Source: Clostridium sp. CAG:465 (GTDB taxonomy: Bacteria > Bacillota > Clostridia > TANB77 > CAG-465). Taken from it: a stretch of DNA of 61,285 nucleotides. Positions within the stretch are counted from its first letter, which is position 1, and the number at the start of each line of letters is the position of its first letter. Where the stretch lies: assembly GCA_000433755.1 (NCBI GenBank), contig FR891269.1, positions 1-61,285 of the forward strand, in the 5' to 3' direction. Made by a program: the position numbers and the translations under genes. The notes beneath the pieces are model-generated. The model worked only from the letters and a program-made list of their open reading frames with translations, made no database searches and was not told the origin of the DNA. Below are positions 1 through 8,123 of this stretch, one piece after another.

Positions 1-799
1 TTTTGCTTACTGGTATTCCTTTTACATTTGAAGTACTACTTGATGTGCCATTTATAGTGGTTTGACTTTCAGGTACTCCTGCTTCATATCTTCCTATATA
101 GAAGCCTCCATATTTTACTATATCTGCTGTTTCATCTGTAATACCATTTGGTAAAGTATCCTCACCTGTTGGTGCATTATCAGGAAAACTTGTATCTTTT
201 ATATATGTACTCTCAGTTACAGGCACCCATACAAATTCATTACCTTTTTTATCTTGTATTACGAACCCTGTATCTTTTCTTCCCTCTTTATACGTAAATC
301 CTTTTGGTACTGGTACTCCTTCTACTTCTTCTGCTATTTTTTCTTTCCATTCAGATCTAACACTTTCACTTTTCTTTGTTTCTCCATCTGTTACCTCTGA
401 AAACCATTTATACTCTGTATTATCCTCAGTTTCTCCTACCCATACTAATTTTCCTTTTATTATTGATACTTTTTCTTTATATTTCTTAGTACTTGGTAAC
501 TCTGTTACCATACTATCTCCTGATAGATTAACACTTGATTTATCAAAACTTGTTGGATTATCTGTATATTTTTTTGATAGATACATTGATAATTCATCCT
601 GTATACTAGTCACATCTTTCCTAAATGTAGCTTCTTTTGCACTTGATACTGGGCTATTTTTACTTATTGTTAAAACAACTACTGCTGCAAGTATTATTAT
701 CACTATTATAGTTACAATTAATACTATTAAAGATATACCTCTTTTATGAGTTAGTTTTGTAAAATTATTTTTTTGCTTTTCTTTTTCTAATTTTTTCAA
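1..799 (-). CDS. Pseudopilin-like surface protein with SUMF1/formylglycine-enzyme-like domain (3' end outside window)
   Basis: The reading frame stays open from about 799 to the window edge. After a short basic stretch it has a type IV pilin-like segment (RGISLIVLIVTIIVIIILAA), with glycine at the expected prepilin-peptidase site but Val instead of the usual Glu5. A coiled or charged region follows, and then FVWVPV and GGFYIGRYEAG, which are typical of the formylglycine-generating-enzyme/SUMF1 fold as used in many clostridial surface proteins. An in-frame TAA lies just upstream and no ATG is available. The most N-terminal start is a TTG at 799 without a convincing ribosome binding site, so the true start is uncertain. 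A prepilin peptidase is encoded at 17805-18548. Function beyond a surface or secreted role is not known. Confidence 0.7.
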   Translation of the reverse strand, partial: MKKLEKEKQKNNFTKLTHKRGISLIVLIVTIIVIIILAAVVVLTISKNSPVSSAKEATFRKDVTSIQDELSMYLSKKYTDNPTSFDKSSVNLSGDSMVTELPSTKKYKEKVSIIKGKLVWVGETEDNTEYKWFSEVTDGETKKSESVRSEWKEKIAEEVEGVPVPKGFTYKEGRKDTGFVIQDKKGNEFVWVPVTESTYIKDTSFPDNAPTGEDTLPNGITDETADIVKYGGFYIGRYEAGVPESQTTINGTSSSTSNVKGIPVSK

Positions 800-827
800 T
801 AATTATTTACACGTTTTTATTTTTTTT

Positions 828-860
828 AAATCGCCTTAAATATCATATTTAAGACGATTT
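828..860. repeat. Inverted repeat between two minus-strand genes
   Basis: Two 16-base arms (828-843 and 845-860) are complementary with one wobble position. No U-tract follows on the minus strand (an A-tract does), so this is not a standard intrinsic terminator. It could be a processing or stability hairpin. Confidence 0.5.
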
Positions 861-866
861 AATTAT

Positions 867-1001
867 TTAAATATATTTTTTCTTCATTTTCTTTAATTGT
901 TTTTTACCTTGTTGAAACATTTCTATAATATTAGAACTATTCATTACACCAACAATAGTTCCTGCAATTATACCCATTATAGCTCCTTTAGCAAAATCCA
1001 T
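867..1001 (-). CDS. Small 44-residue membrane protein
   Basis: The ATG at 1001 is preceded by GGAGTG at good spacing. The 44-residue product starts MDFAKGAIMGIIAGTIVGVM, a glycine-rich membrane segment of about 18 residues, and continues with a strongly basic tail (KKQLKKMKKKY). This layout, a short glycine-zipper helix followed by a lysine-rich end, resembles small YtxH-like or sporulation-associated peptides of clostridia, but I do not recognise a named family. It lies 13 bp downstream of the second TauE/SafE half gene on the same strand and could share its transcript. The ribosome binding site, the start and the clean hydrophobic-basic pattern support a real gene. Confidence 0.6.
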   Translation of the reverse strand: MDFAKGAIMGIIAGTIVGVMNSSNIIEMFQQGKKQLKKMKKKYI

Positions 1002-1014
1002 AAAATCACTCCTT

Positions 1015-1401
1015 TCATTTTTTATTATTTTTAGTTTTATATATGTTTTTTAAACTAGAAAATATTTCATAAAAACCTATAATGACCATAAAAAGATAAA
1101 AACAATTTTTCAAAATTTTTTCATCTATAATTTTTAATAGAAAAATACCACAAATACTTCCAGCACACACTGGGATTATTAATTTTAAAAGATTTTTAAA
1201 ATCAATATTTTTATTTTTTATATTATAAATGGTAGTGGCAATACCAACTGCAATAAACATAATTAAATTATATCCTTGTGCTTGTTTATGTTCTAAAAGA
1301 TTAAATATAGTGGTAAGTAGTATAAAAATACTACCTCCTCCTATTCCCATTCCAGCAACTATTCCACTAACAATAGAAATTAAAATTAAAAATATACTCA
1401 T
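1015..1401 (-). CDS. TauE/SafE (DUF81) family half-size membrane protein, second gene of pair
   Basis: A 128-residue hydrophobic protein with four predicted membrane segments. The N-terminus is SGIVAGMGIGGGSIFILL, the glycine-rich motif that opens each half of TauE/SafE (sulfite exporter, DUF81) proteins. Standard members are about 250 residues with two such halves. Here the halves are separate adjacent genes 4 bp apart, and this is the downstream one. The two products probably form a heterodimeric anion or sulfur-compound exporter; the substrate cannot be read from sequence. Confidence 0.8.
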   Translation of the reverse strand: MSIFLILISIVSGIVAGMGIGGGSIFILLTTIFNLLEHKQAQGYNLIMFIAVGIATTIYNIKNKNIDFKNLLKLIIPVCAGSICGIFLLKIIDEKILKNCFYLFMVIIGFYEIFSSLKNIYKTKNNKK

Positions 1402-1405
1402 TTAT

Positions 1406-1759
1406 TTATACTCCTCTTTCTTGAAAAAATTTAAAAACTGTAAGGCATACAAGCAAAATTCCTGAGATTAAATTTAAAATATTTGCTGGTATTTTTTTCA
1501 TTAATTTAGTTCCAATAATTCCTGTAATGCATGCAATTAACACTAAAATTATAGCTGTTTCAAGTTTAAAATTTAATGAATCCCTATATCCAAAAATTGC
1601 AAAAAAGCTTGATATTGAAAGTACAGCTACACTTAAAGCTCTTACCTTATGAGTTTCAATTTTTAAAAAATATATTAAATAAAATACCAATACCTGTCCA
1701 GATCCAGCCGCAAAAATACTATTCAAAATTCCAACGAAAAAACTTACTACATAAATCAT
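1406..1759 (-). CDS. TauE/SafE (DUF81) family half-size membrane protein, first gene of pair
   Basis: About 117 residues with four membrane segments and the family motif SFFVGILNSIFAAGSGQVLV near the N-terminus. A longer frame opens at 1795, but that start lies inside the terminator hairpin of the upstream adhesin gene, so the ATG at 1759 (MIYVVSFF) is preferred although its ribosome binding site is weak. It pairs with the half-size gene immediately downstream. Together they equal one ordinary TauE/SafE transporter. Half-size genes of this kind occur in other Firmicutes, so the split need not be a disruption. Confidence 0.75.
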   Translation of the reverse strand: MIYVVSFFVGILNSIFAAGSGQVLVFYLIYFLKIETHKVRALSVAVLSISSFFAIFGYRDSLNFKLETAIILVLIACITGIIGTKLMKKIPANILNLISGILLVCLTVFKFFQERGV

Positions 1760-1779
1760 ACTTTTATTATTAGTAAAAT

Positions 1780-1811
1780 AAAAAAAAACATGCAAGAAAT
1801 ATCTTACATGT
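1780..1811 (-). terminator. Intrinsic terminator of the thioester adhesin gene
   Basis: Ten-base arms at 1788-1797 and 1802-1811 (one wobble) are followed on the minus strand by a run of eight or nine T. The hairpin begins 9 bases after the adhesin stop codon. Confidence 0.85.
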
Positions 1812-1819
1812 TTAAACTC

Positions 1820-4800
1820 TTAATCTTCTTTATTTGTATTTTCTTCATTATTATATTTTGGCGTAAAATCTAACATTTCATCTTCTAAATCTTCAATTCT
1901 GACATTAGAATTATCATTGTTTAAATCCAAATCTGTAGAAGATTCCATATTTTCATCATTATTTTTTATAATTAAGTTTTCATCTATACTATTTGAATTA
2001 TCTAAATGTGCTTCATTTTCTTTAGTTATACTTTCTTCATTTTCTTCTTTATTTATATTAATATCTAAATCTTTTTCATTTAAACTTTTATCATCATTAT
2101 TTATTATATTTTCAGACGTTAAATTATTATTGACTTCACTTTTTTCTTGTGTATTACTTATATCATTTAAGTTGCCATTATTACCATTTGGATTATTAAA
2201 ATTATTTTGAATACCAGTAGGATTTCCATCATCTGTAGGTGTTGGACCCTCATTGTTGTTTTTATTTTTTATTATTTTGTAAAGGATATATGCTATAGTA
2301 CTTCCAGCTGTAACTATAATTACTATTAATACATCCGTGCTTAAAAATCCACCAGTAACAGGTAATTTTTTATGCTCATTTGATACTTTTTTTTCTACAG
2401 TTTCATTATTCTTTTTTATTTTTACATCATATGTTTTGTTATCAATGATATATTCATCTGGCACCTCAACTTCTTGATATATATATTCGCCAGTTGGTAA
2501 TGCTTTTGTTGTAGCTATACCATTTTCATCTGTAACTATAGCATCTACAATATCATTATTTGATTTATCAATTACATTAAATTTAGCATTTGCAATTGCA
2601 ACTTTACTATCTTTATCAAATTTTATAATTTTTATATTTCCATGAGATCTTTTATTTACGACTTTTACACTAGCTTCTAAATTTTTAGCATTAATCTCAA
2701 AATCATATTCATTAGTATCTAAAACATATTCATCTGGTACATCAATTTCTTTATATTTATAATTTCCTAGTTTTAAATTATCTAAAGTTGCTGTTCCTGT
2801 AGAGTCTGTTTTTATAGTTCCAACATTCTTATTTTCACTATCTAAAATTTGGAATTTTACTCCTTCTATTGGTGAATCATTTTCATCAACCTTAATAATC
2901 TTTATTTTTCCTCTTACTTGAATATTTTTAACTTTTTTTTCAAGCATTTCATTATTTTTCTTAATTTTGAATTCATATTTTTTGTTATCTAAAACGTATT
3001 CAGGTGGCACTTCTACTTCCTGATAAAAATATTCACCTGTTGGTAATGCTTTTGTTCTTGCAATACCATTTTCATCAGTAGTTATTGTATCAACAACTTT
3101 ATCACTTGATTTTTCTATTATATTAAACTTTACCTTTGAAACTGGCTGTTTAGTTTCCTTATCTAGTTTTATAATTTTTAAAATTCCTTTTGCTCTTTGA
3201 TTTACAACTTTTGCACTAGCTTTTCTTACATTAGAAGTAATTTCAAATTCATATTCTTTTTCATCTAAAACATATAAATATGGTGTATCTATTTCTTTAT
3301 ATTTATACTTACCTACAGTTAAATTTTGTACTGAAGCTGTACCGTTTGCATCAGTTGTAACAGTTGCAACAACCTTGTTATTTGAATCCAAAATTTGGAA
3401 CTTAACTCTTTCAATTGGTTTATCGTTTTCATCAACTTTAACTATATTAATAGTACCATAGATTTTTTTATCAACTATACTTTGCTCAACGACTTGATTT
3501 TGTGTTTCAATTTTAAAAGTATACTCTTTTGGATCCATATCGTATCCTTCAGGGGCCTTTACCTCTTTATACGTATATGTACCCTTACCTAAATCAGGTG
3601 AAGATGCTTTTCCATTTTTATCGGTAACTAATTTTGCAACTACTTTTTTATTTACATCATATATTTCAAATTCTGCTCCTTCAAGTGGCTTTTCTCCATC
3701 ATCGCCTATTTTTATTAATTGTAGTTTTCCTACAATCTTTTCATTTGTTATTGTTTCTCTTATAACACTATTTTTTTCTGTAATACTAAAGTTTCTTGTT
3801 TGGGTATCCATAATGTACCCATCTGGAACTGAAACTTCTTTATATGTATATGAACCTTTTCCTAATTCAGGACTAGTTGCAATACCGTTTTCATCACTAG
3901 TTATTTTAGCAACTACATTACTATTTGCATCATATATTTCAAATACTGCACCAGCAATTGGAGTCTTTACTTTTTTTTCTATTTTTGTTATTTGAAGAAC
4001 ACCTTTTACTTTAGTATTTTTTACTTCAACCTTAGTTGTTTGATTCCTTTTTACTGTTACATTATAGCTTGCTTTTTCTATAATATATCCATCTGGAACT
4101 GAGGTTTCAGTTAATGTATAATTTCCAAGTTCAAGTTTATTAAAATTTAAGTTACCATTTGCATCAGTTTTACCTGTAGCTACTTGTTTTCCAGTTGAAT
4201 CTAACAAACTAAATTCAGCTCCCTGAACAGGTTTTTTATCTTGATCTGATTTTACAACGGTTATATTTCCTTTACTTTCTTCCCAAGATGCTGTAGCACT
4301 ACCTGATACATCAACCTGTTCTGTATCTAAAAATACAAAATTTTGCCAACTTCCTTTTCCATATATTACTCCAACATATCTATTTGCTGATCCCTTTACT
4401 GTTAATTTTAGGCTACCAGCTGGTAATGATTTATTAACTAAGACATATATTTCTTCATCTCTGGAAAAAGTGTTTTTAGATATTCCGTTTCTATCAACAA
4501 TTGTTGTACCTTCAGGTTGTCCTGACAAACTTACTTCAATTTTATTTAATGAAGAATAACCTGTTACATTTACTCTATATGGTCCAATCTTTATTTGATT
4601 ATCACTATATTCATAGTTAACTTTTGAGCTTGATGAGTCAAGAGCAAAAGTTCCTGGATTATAACTTTTACTAAGTAATTGATTTGCAACTCTTTTTCCA
4701 TTTGTAACCATTTCATCAGTATACACGCTATATTTTAAATTTGGTTGTAATTTATTCATATCAAAGTATAATCCTTTAGTATCTGAAGTTCCATTTACAG

Positions 4801-5230
4801 CAGTCCACACTGCCATTTGTGTTGCAAGGTAAGCTTCTTCATCATTAGGAAGTCCTAACTGTGATGCAGATTTTGCAGGATATCCATTCATAAGAACAGC
4901 CACAACTTTATTTGATTTTACATTTCCAATATATTGAAGTCCTGTTCCATTTGGTGGATTCTTTACATCATGATCAATGCAATATGCAACATGACCACCC
5001 ATCCATGATATTGCATAATAACTATATGAGTTATGGTTATTATCAAAAGCATATGGATGTTGTATACCGTCTTTAAATGTATATACCAATGTTTCTCTTC
5101 CTGCTTTTAGGAAAAATGGATTTACATCTACAAGCATTATTACTGTAAGAATTGCAGTAATAATTATTTTTGCTTTAGTATTCCTTAATTTAGATAAGCC
5201 ACTTCCTACCTTTTTTAATATTTTTTTCAT
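1820..5230 (-). CDS. Cell-wall-anchored thioester-domain adhesin with Cna-B-like isopeptide repeats
   Basis: The start is the ATG at 5230, 7 bases after GGAGG; a longer frame opens at 5272 but overlaps the promoter -10. The product is about 1136 residues: a basic N-terminus and signal or anchor helix (about 20-37), then a thioester (TQXA) domain with the expected Cys84 (AYCID) and Gln138 (ATQMAVW). Seven Cna-B/SpaA-like domains of about 85 residues follow, each with a Lys near its start (e.g. ITVVKSD, IKIIKVDEND) and a Glu late in the domain (YKEV, YQEVEVP), fitting intramolecular isopeptide bonds. LPVTGG lies at about residue 956, then a membrane helix and KIIKNKNN. Unusually, an Asn/Asp/Glu-rich tail of about 145 residues follows. 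Thioester domains of this family bind host surfaces covalently, so a role in attachment is likely. It has its own promoter and terminator. Confidence 0.9.
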   Translation of the reverse strand: MKKILKKVGSGLSKLRNTKAKIIITAILTVIMLVDVNPFFLKAGRETLVYTFKDGIQHPYAFDNNHNSYSYYAISWMGGHVAYCIDHDVKNPPNGTGLQYIGNVKSNKVVAVLMNGYPAKSASQLGLPNDEEAYLATQMAVWTAVNGTSDTKGLYFDMNKLQPNLKYSVYTDEMVTNGKRVANQLLSKSYNPGTFALDSSSSKVNYEYSDNQIKIGPYRVNVTGYSSLNKIEVSLSGQPEGTTIVDRNGISKNTFSRDEEIYVLVNKSLPAGSLKLTVKGSANRYVGVIYGKGSWQNFVFLDTEQVDVSGSATASWEESKGNITVVKSDQDKKPVQGAEFSLLDSTGKQVATGKTDANGNLNFNKLELGNYTLTETSVPDGYIIEKASYNVTVKRNQTTKVEVKNTKVKGVLQITKIEKKVKTPIAGAVFEIYDANSNVVAKITSDENGIATSPELGKGSYTYKEVSVPDGYIMDTQTRNFSITEKNSVIRETITNEKIVGKLQLIKIGDDGEKPLEGAEFEIYDVNKKVVAKLVTDKNGKASSPDLGKGTYTYKEVKAPEGYDMDPKEYTFKIETQNQVVEQSIVDKKIYGTINIVKVDENDKPIERVKFQILDSNNKVVATVTTDANGTASVQNLTVGKYKYKEIDTPYLYVLDEKEYEFEITSNVRKASAKVVNQRAKGILKIIKLDKETKQPVSKVKFNIIEKSSDKVVDTITTDENGIARTKALPTGEYFYQEVEVPPEYVLDNKKYEFKIKKNNEMLEKKVKNIQVRGKIKIIKVDENDSPIEGVKFQILDSENKNVGTIKTDSTGTATLDNLKLGNYKYKEIDVPDEYVLDTNEYDFEINAKNLEASVKVVNKRSHGNIKIIKFDKDSKVAIANAKFNVIDKSNNDIVDAIVTDENGIATTKALPTGEYIYQEVEVPDEYIIDNKTYDVKIKKNNETVEKKVSNEHKKLPVTGGFLSTDVLIVIIVTAGSTIAYILYKIIKNKNNNEGPTPTDDGNPTGIQNNFNNPNGNNGNLNDISNTQEKSEVNNNLTSENIINNDDKSLNEKDLDININKEENEESITKENEAHLDNSNSIDENLIIKNNDENMESSTDLDLNNDNSNVRIEDLEDEMLDFTPKYNNEENTNKED

Positions 5231-5274
5231 ACGTATTCCTCCAAATATATCATCTATATATTTATGTTGCAATC

Positions 5275-5303
5275 ATTCTAGCATAAATAATTGCACTAGT
5301 CAA
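5275..5303 (-). promoter_or_regulatory. Sigma-A-type promoter of the thioester adhesin gene
   Basis: TTGACT (5298-5303) and TAGAAT (5275-5280) are separated by exactly 17 bp, about 45 bp upstream of the adhesin start. Confidence 0.8.
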
Positions 5304-5480
5304 AGCATTATGTTATCTTCTTTTGCTATTTTACTTGCTTTTGTATATAACTTTGTCGGCTATTTTCGTGTTTTATTTGAAATATTACATTTTCATTAAA
5401 TCTATGACTTGTTTTTGTAAAATTTCCATACAAGTATTGATATTGCTGAGGAAATCGTTATTTTTACTTTTTTGCACAAT

Positions 5481-5519
5481 ATAAAGGCATGTAAAATTTT
5501 ATAAAATACATGCCTTTAT
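5481..5519 (-). terminator. Hairpin downstream of hflX
   Basis: A strong stem (AAAGGCATGTA paired with TACATGCCTTT) begins 4 bases after the hflX stop codon. The T-rich end is short on the minus strand. It separates hflX from the adhesin gene. Confidence 0.7.
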
Positions 5520-5522
5520 TTA

Positions 5523-6788
5523 TTATTCTTCTATTATATAATTTTTATACTTTCCATAGTCTTTTTTATTTAAACATATCTCTATTAATGTTCCATCATT
5601 TGTGTACTGAGTAGATATAAAATCATACTTTTCCTTTAAATATGACACAATATCTCCCCTTTTAAAAGGAATTTGCATTTTACATGTTACATATTCTTTA
5701 AAAATATTATTTGAAATTACATTAATAAGCTCATTTATTCCAATATTGTTTTTTGCAGATATACATACTTTATTTCCATCAACATATGGTAATTTGCTAT
5801 CATTAACCTTATCGCATTTATTAAATACATAAATTACAGGAATATTATCTGCTCCAATTTCTTTTAATGTGCTATTTGTCACTCGGATATTTTCTTCATA
5901 ATCCTCGTCAGAAAAATCAACAACATGAAGTAACAAATCTGAATTTTTTACTTCATCTAATGTACTTCTAAATGCTTTTATAAGCATATGAGGAAGTTCA
6001 CGTATAAATCCAACTGTATCAGATAATAAAAACTCTTTTCCATCTTTAATTTTTATTTTTCGTATACTTGTTTCAAGTGTTGCAAATAGCATATCTTCTT
6101 CATATACTTTTTTAGATTCATCAGAAAGTGATAAATCCACAAGAGCATTTAGTAATGTAGATTTGCCAGCATTTGTATATCCAACAAGAGAAACTAAAGG
6201 AATCTGGGAGTCGCTTCTTTTTCTTCTTTGTATGTTTCTTCTTGTTTCAATTTCTGAAAGCTCTTTATTTAATTTGCTAATTCTATCTTCTATTATTCTT
6301 CTATCTAATTCAATCTGTTTTTCTCCACTACCTTTATTGCTAAATCCGCTTCCACCGCCTTGTCTTCCAAGAGACAAATGAAGTCCTGAAAGTCTTGGAA
6401 GCATATATCTAAGTTTTGCAATCTCAACTTGCATTTTAGCTTCATTAGTCTTAGCTCTTAGTGCAAATATATTCAGTATTATTGATGTTCTATCTAAAAT
6501 TTGAATATCTAATTTTAATTCTAAATTCTTTAGTTGAGAAGGAGAAAGCTCATTGTTAAAAACTACTAAGTCAGGATGTAATTCGTTAATTTTATCTTTT
6601 ATTTCTTCCAATTTTCCACTTCCAACATAAAAAGCAGAATTAATTTCTTTTAAATTTTGCACAATGCTTCCTATTGGTAGCATTTGACATGCTTTTACAA
6701 GTTCTTCTAATTCACTCATTGATTTAAAAAAATAAAATTCATCATTTAAATTTACTCCTACAAGTAAAACTTTTTGTTTTTCTTCCAT
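5523..6788 (-). CDS. hflX: GTPase HflX
   Basis: A 421-residue protein of normal HflX length. The N-terminal HflX domain holds the glycine-rich linker GRQGGGSGFSNKGSGEKQIE (about 141-160) and is followed by a helical region. The TRAFAC GTPase domain has G1 GYTNAGKS at 203-210, G3 DTVGF at about 257 and G4 NKCD near 319. HflX splits 70S ribosomes stalled under stress such as heat or antibiotics. The gene stands alone, with a terminator downstream and a 94-bp gap to the YwbE-like gene upstream. The start is ATG at 6788; no longer frame competes. Confidence 0.96.
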   Translation of the reverse strand: MEEKQKVLLVGVNLNDEFYFFKSMSELEELVKACQMLPIGSIVQNLKEINSAFYVGSGKLEEIKDKINELHPDLVVFNNELSPSQLKNLELKLDIQILDRTSIILNIFALRAKTNEAKMQVEIAKLRYMLPRLSGLHLSLGRQGGGSGFSNKGSGEKQIELDRRIIEDRISKLNKELSEIETRRNIQRRKRSDSQIPLVSLVGYTNAGKSTLLNALVDLSLSDESKKVYEEDMLFATLETSIRKIKIKDGKEFLLSDTVGFIRELPHMLIKAFRSTLDEVKNSDLLLHVVDFSDEDYEENIRVTNSTLKEIGADNIPVIYVFNKCDKVNDSKLPYVDGNKVCISAKNNIGINELINVISNNIFKEYVTCKMQIPFKRGDIVSYLKEKYDFISTQYTNDGTLIEICLNKKDYGKYKNYIIEE

Positions 6789-6882
6789 AAAAAATACCTC
6801 TATATATAAATTTTACATTATATATAGAAGTATACCATACTTTTAAACTTTTGAATATATTTTATATATTATTTATTAAAAT

Positions 6883-7077
6883 TTAATGTATAATTTCTTG
6901 TACTCTTCCAACTTGACCATCTTCAAGTCTAACCTTAATACCTCTTGGATGAACAGCACTATTAGTCAAAATATCTTTTACAATACCTTCTGTTAAAACA
7001 CCTGTAGGTTGATCTTTTTTTAGTACAATTTTTACTTTTATTCCAGGCTTTATATTACTTCTAATTTGATTTTCCAA
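6883..7077 (-). CDS. YwbE-like small conserved protein (DUF2196)
   Basis: About 64 residues. The core NIKPGIKVKIVLKKDQPTG, then GIVKDILTNSAVHPRGIKV, then RLEDGQVGRVQEI matches the YwbE family of Firmicutes and proteobacteria throughout its length. The frame opens with GTG at 7086, but that codon is part of the AGGTGAT ribosome binding site, so TTG at 7077 (MENQIRSN) is the probable start. The family probably has an SH3-like or KOW-like small beta fold; its cellular role is unknown. It is monocistronic or weakly linked to hflX. Confidence 0.88.
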   Translation of the reverse strand: MENQIRSNIKPGIKVKIVLKKDQPTGVLTEGIVKDILTNSAVHPRGIKVRLEDGQVGRVQEIIH

Positions 7078-7128
7078 AACTATCACCTAGATTATTATAA
7101 CATATAAATATAATATTTAATATATTTT

Positions 7129-7971
7129 TTAAATATAATTACTTTTTTTATCTAATTTAATTCTTAAATTTTGAATTATATCGTTACTATTTATAATTTT
7201 AGTGCAACAAAAATACTCATGTTCTTTCATATAACAATCTTTATATGATATTCTAAATATTCTTTCATCTTTTTTATTATATAAATAACTTTTTACTAAA
7301 TAAAATTTAGTTATCTTATTACTCGTAAAGCCACAATCAAATTTTTTATATACATCCCTTGAAAATTCATTTATTCTTAATGTATCATCAAAATATGTAA
7401 GTTCTATAAATAAAGACTCATTAACTTTTAAATTACAATTATACGCCTTAAAAGGAAAATAACTTTCCGGAAACTGTTCTATCCTTAAATCATATGCATC
7501 ACTTTTTCCCACATTTGTAAGTTTTATTCCCCATTTAGAATTATCCATATATGCTTCATATGCTTTTAATTTTCTTAAAAATTCATTGTTATATTCAAAA
7601 CATTTTAATAGTTTTTCAATTTCCTCTTTTCTAAAGAAGTTAGAACTATTATTATCAAATTTTTTTCTATATTCTTTAACAATATTTTCTAATAATTTAG
7701 TCGTAAGAATTGTATCAGTATATCCATTATATATTAAAAACTCTTTTAATTCATTATCAAGATCTCTTTGCTTTTTATAATAGCCTTTTAACTTTATTGT
7801 TTTTTTATTATATATTTTTTCATGTGTATTTATACCATGTTCAGTATGTACAAGTAATATCCTAGGTATTTCTTTTTTCTTATCAAAATGTTTGGTTATA
7901 CAAAAGGTAATTACTGCAATTAAAATTGGCAGAAAAAAACTATTGGCTATATAATATATAAAATCAATCAT
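7129..7971 (-). CDS. Unknown single-pass membrane protein with large cytoplasmic domain
   Basis: 280 residues, family not recognised. The N-terminus (NSFFLPILIAVITFCITKH, about 10-28) is one membrane helix followed by KK, so the remaining 250 residues are probably cytoplasmic. They contain a charged helical part (about 40-150) and a part rich in aromatic residues and beta pattern (about 150-270) ending in KIINSNDIIQNLRIKLDKKS. The ATG at 7971 follows AGGAG. A very good promoter (8047-8075) with a perfect Spo0A box next to it lies upstream, which suggests control by Spo0A. No clear terminator separates it from the upstream sortase/thioester-protein operon, so read-through is possible. Confidence 0.65.
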   Translation of the reverse strand: MIDFIYYIANSFFLPILIAVITFCITKHFDKKKEIPRILLVHTEHGINTHEKIYNKKTIKLKGYYKKQRDLDNELKEFLIYNGYTDTILTTKLLENIVKEYRKKFDNNSSNFFRKEEIEKLLKCFEYNNEFLRKLKAYEAYMDNSKWGIKLTNVGKSDAYDLRIEQFPESYFPFKAYNCNLKVNESLFIELTYFDDTLRINEFSRDVYKKFDCGFTSNKITKFYLVKSYLYNKKDERIFRISYKDCYMKEHEYFCCTKIINSNDIIQNLRIKLDKKSNYI

Positions 7972-8046
7972 GACAACTCCTATACACTCAATTTATATAT
8001 AATTTCCAAATTTTTAATATCTATATACTATACAAAGTGCATTAAA

Positions 8047-8075
8047 ATTATACATTTTATTTATTTTTTTGTCAA
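8047..8075 (-). promoter_or_regulatory. Consensus sigma-A promoter of the 280-residue membrane protein gene
   Basis: TTGACA (8070-8075), a 17-bp spacer and TATAAT (8047-8052). Both hexamers match the consensus exactly. Confidence 0.85.
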
Positions 8076-8079
8076 TAAT

Positions 8080-8086
8080 TGTCGAA
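8080..8086 (-). promoter_or_regulatory. Spo0A box (0A box)
   Basis: The heptamer TGTCGAA (TTCGACA on the gene strand) is a perfect 0A-box core. It lies 4 bp upstream of the -35 element at 8070-8075, a position used by Spo0A for activation at sigma-A promoters. Confidence 0.6.
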
Positions 8087-8123
8087 TATTAAATTTACAC
8101 TTTTACCAAATTATTCCATATGT

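Noticed and set aside
828..860. Intrinsic terminator upstream of the pseudopilin-like gene
   Set aside because: The stem is good, but an A-tract instead of a T-tract follows on the transcribed strand; kept only as an inverted repeat.
5643..5760. Possible CRISPR or tandem-repeat appearance of AT-rich stretches across intergenic regions
   Set aside because: No regularly spaced identical repeats of 24-40 bases with unique spacers were found anywhere; the impression comes from base composition.
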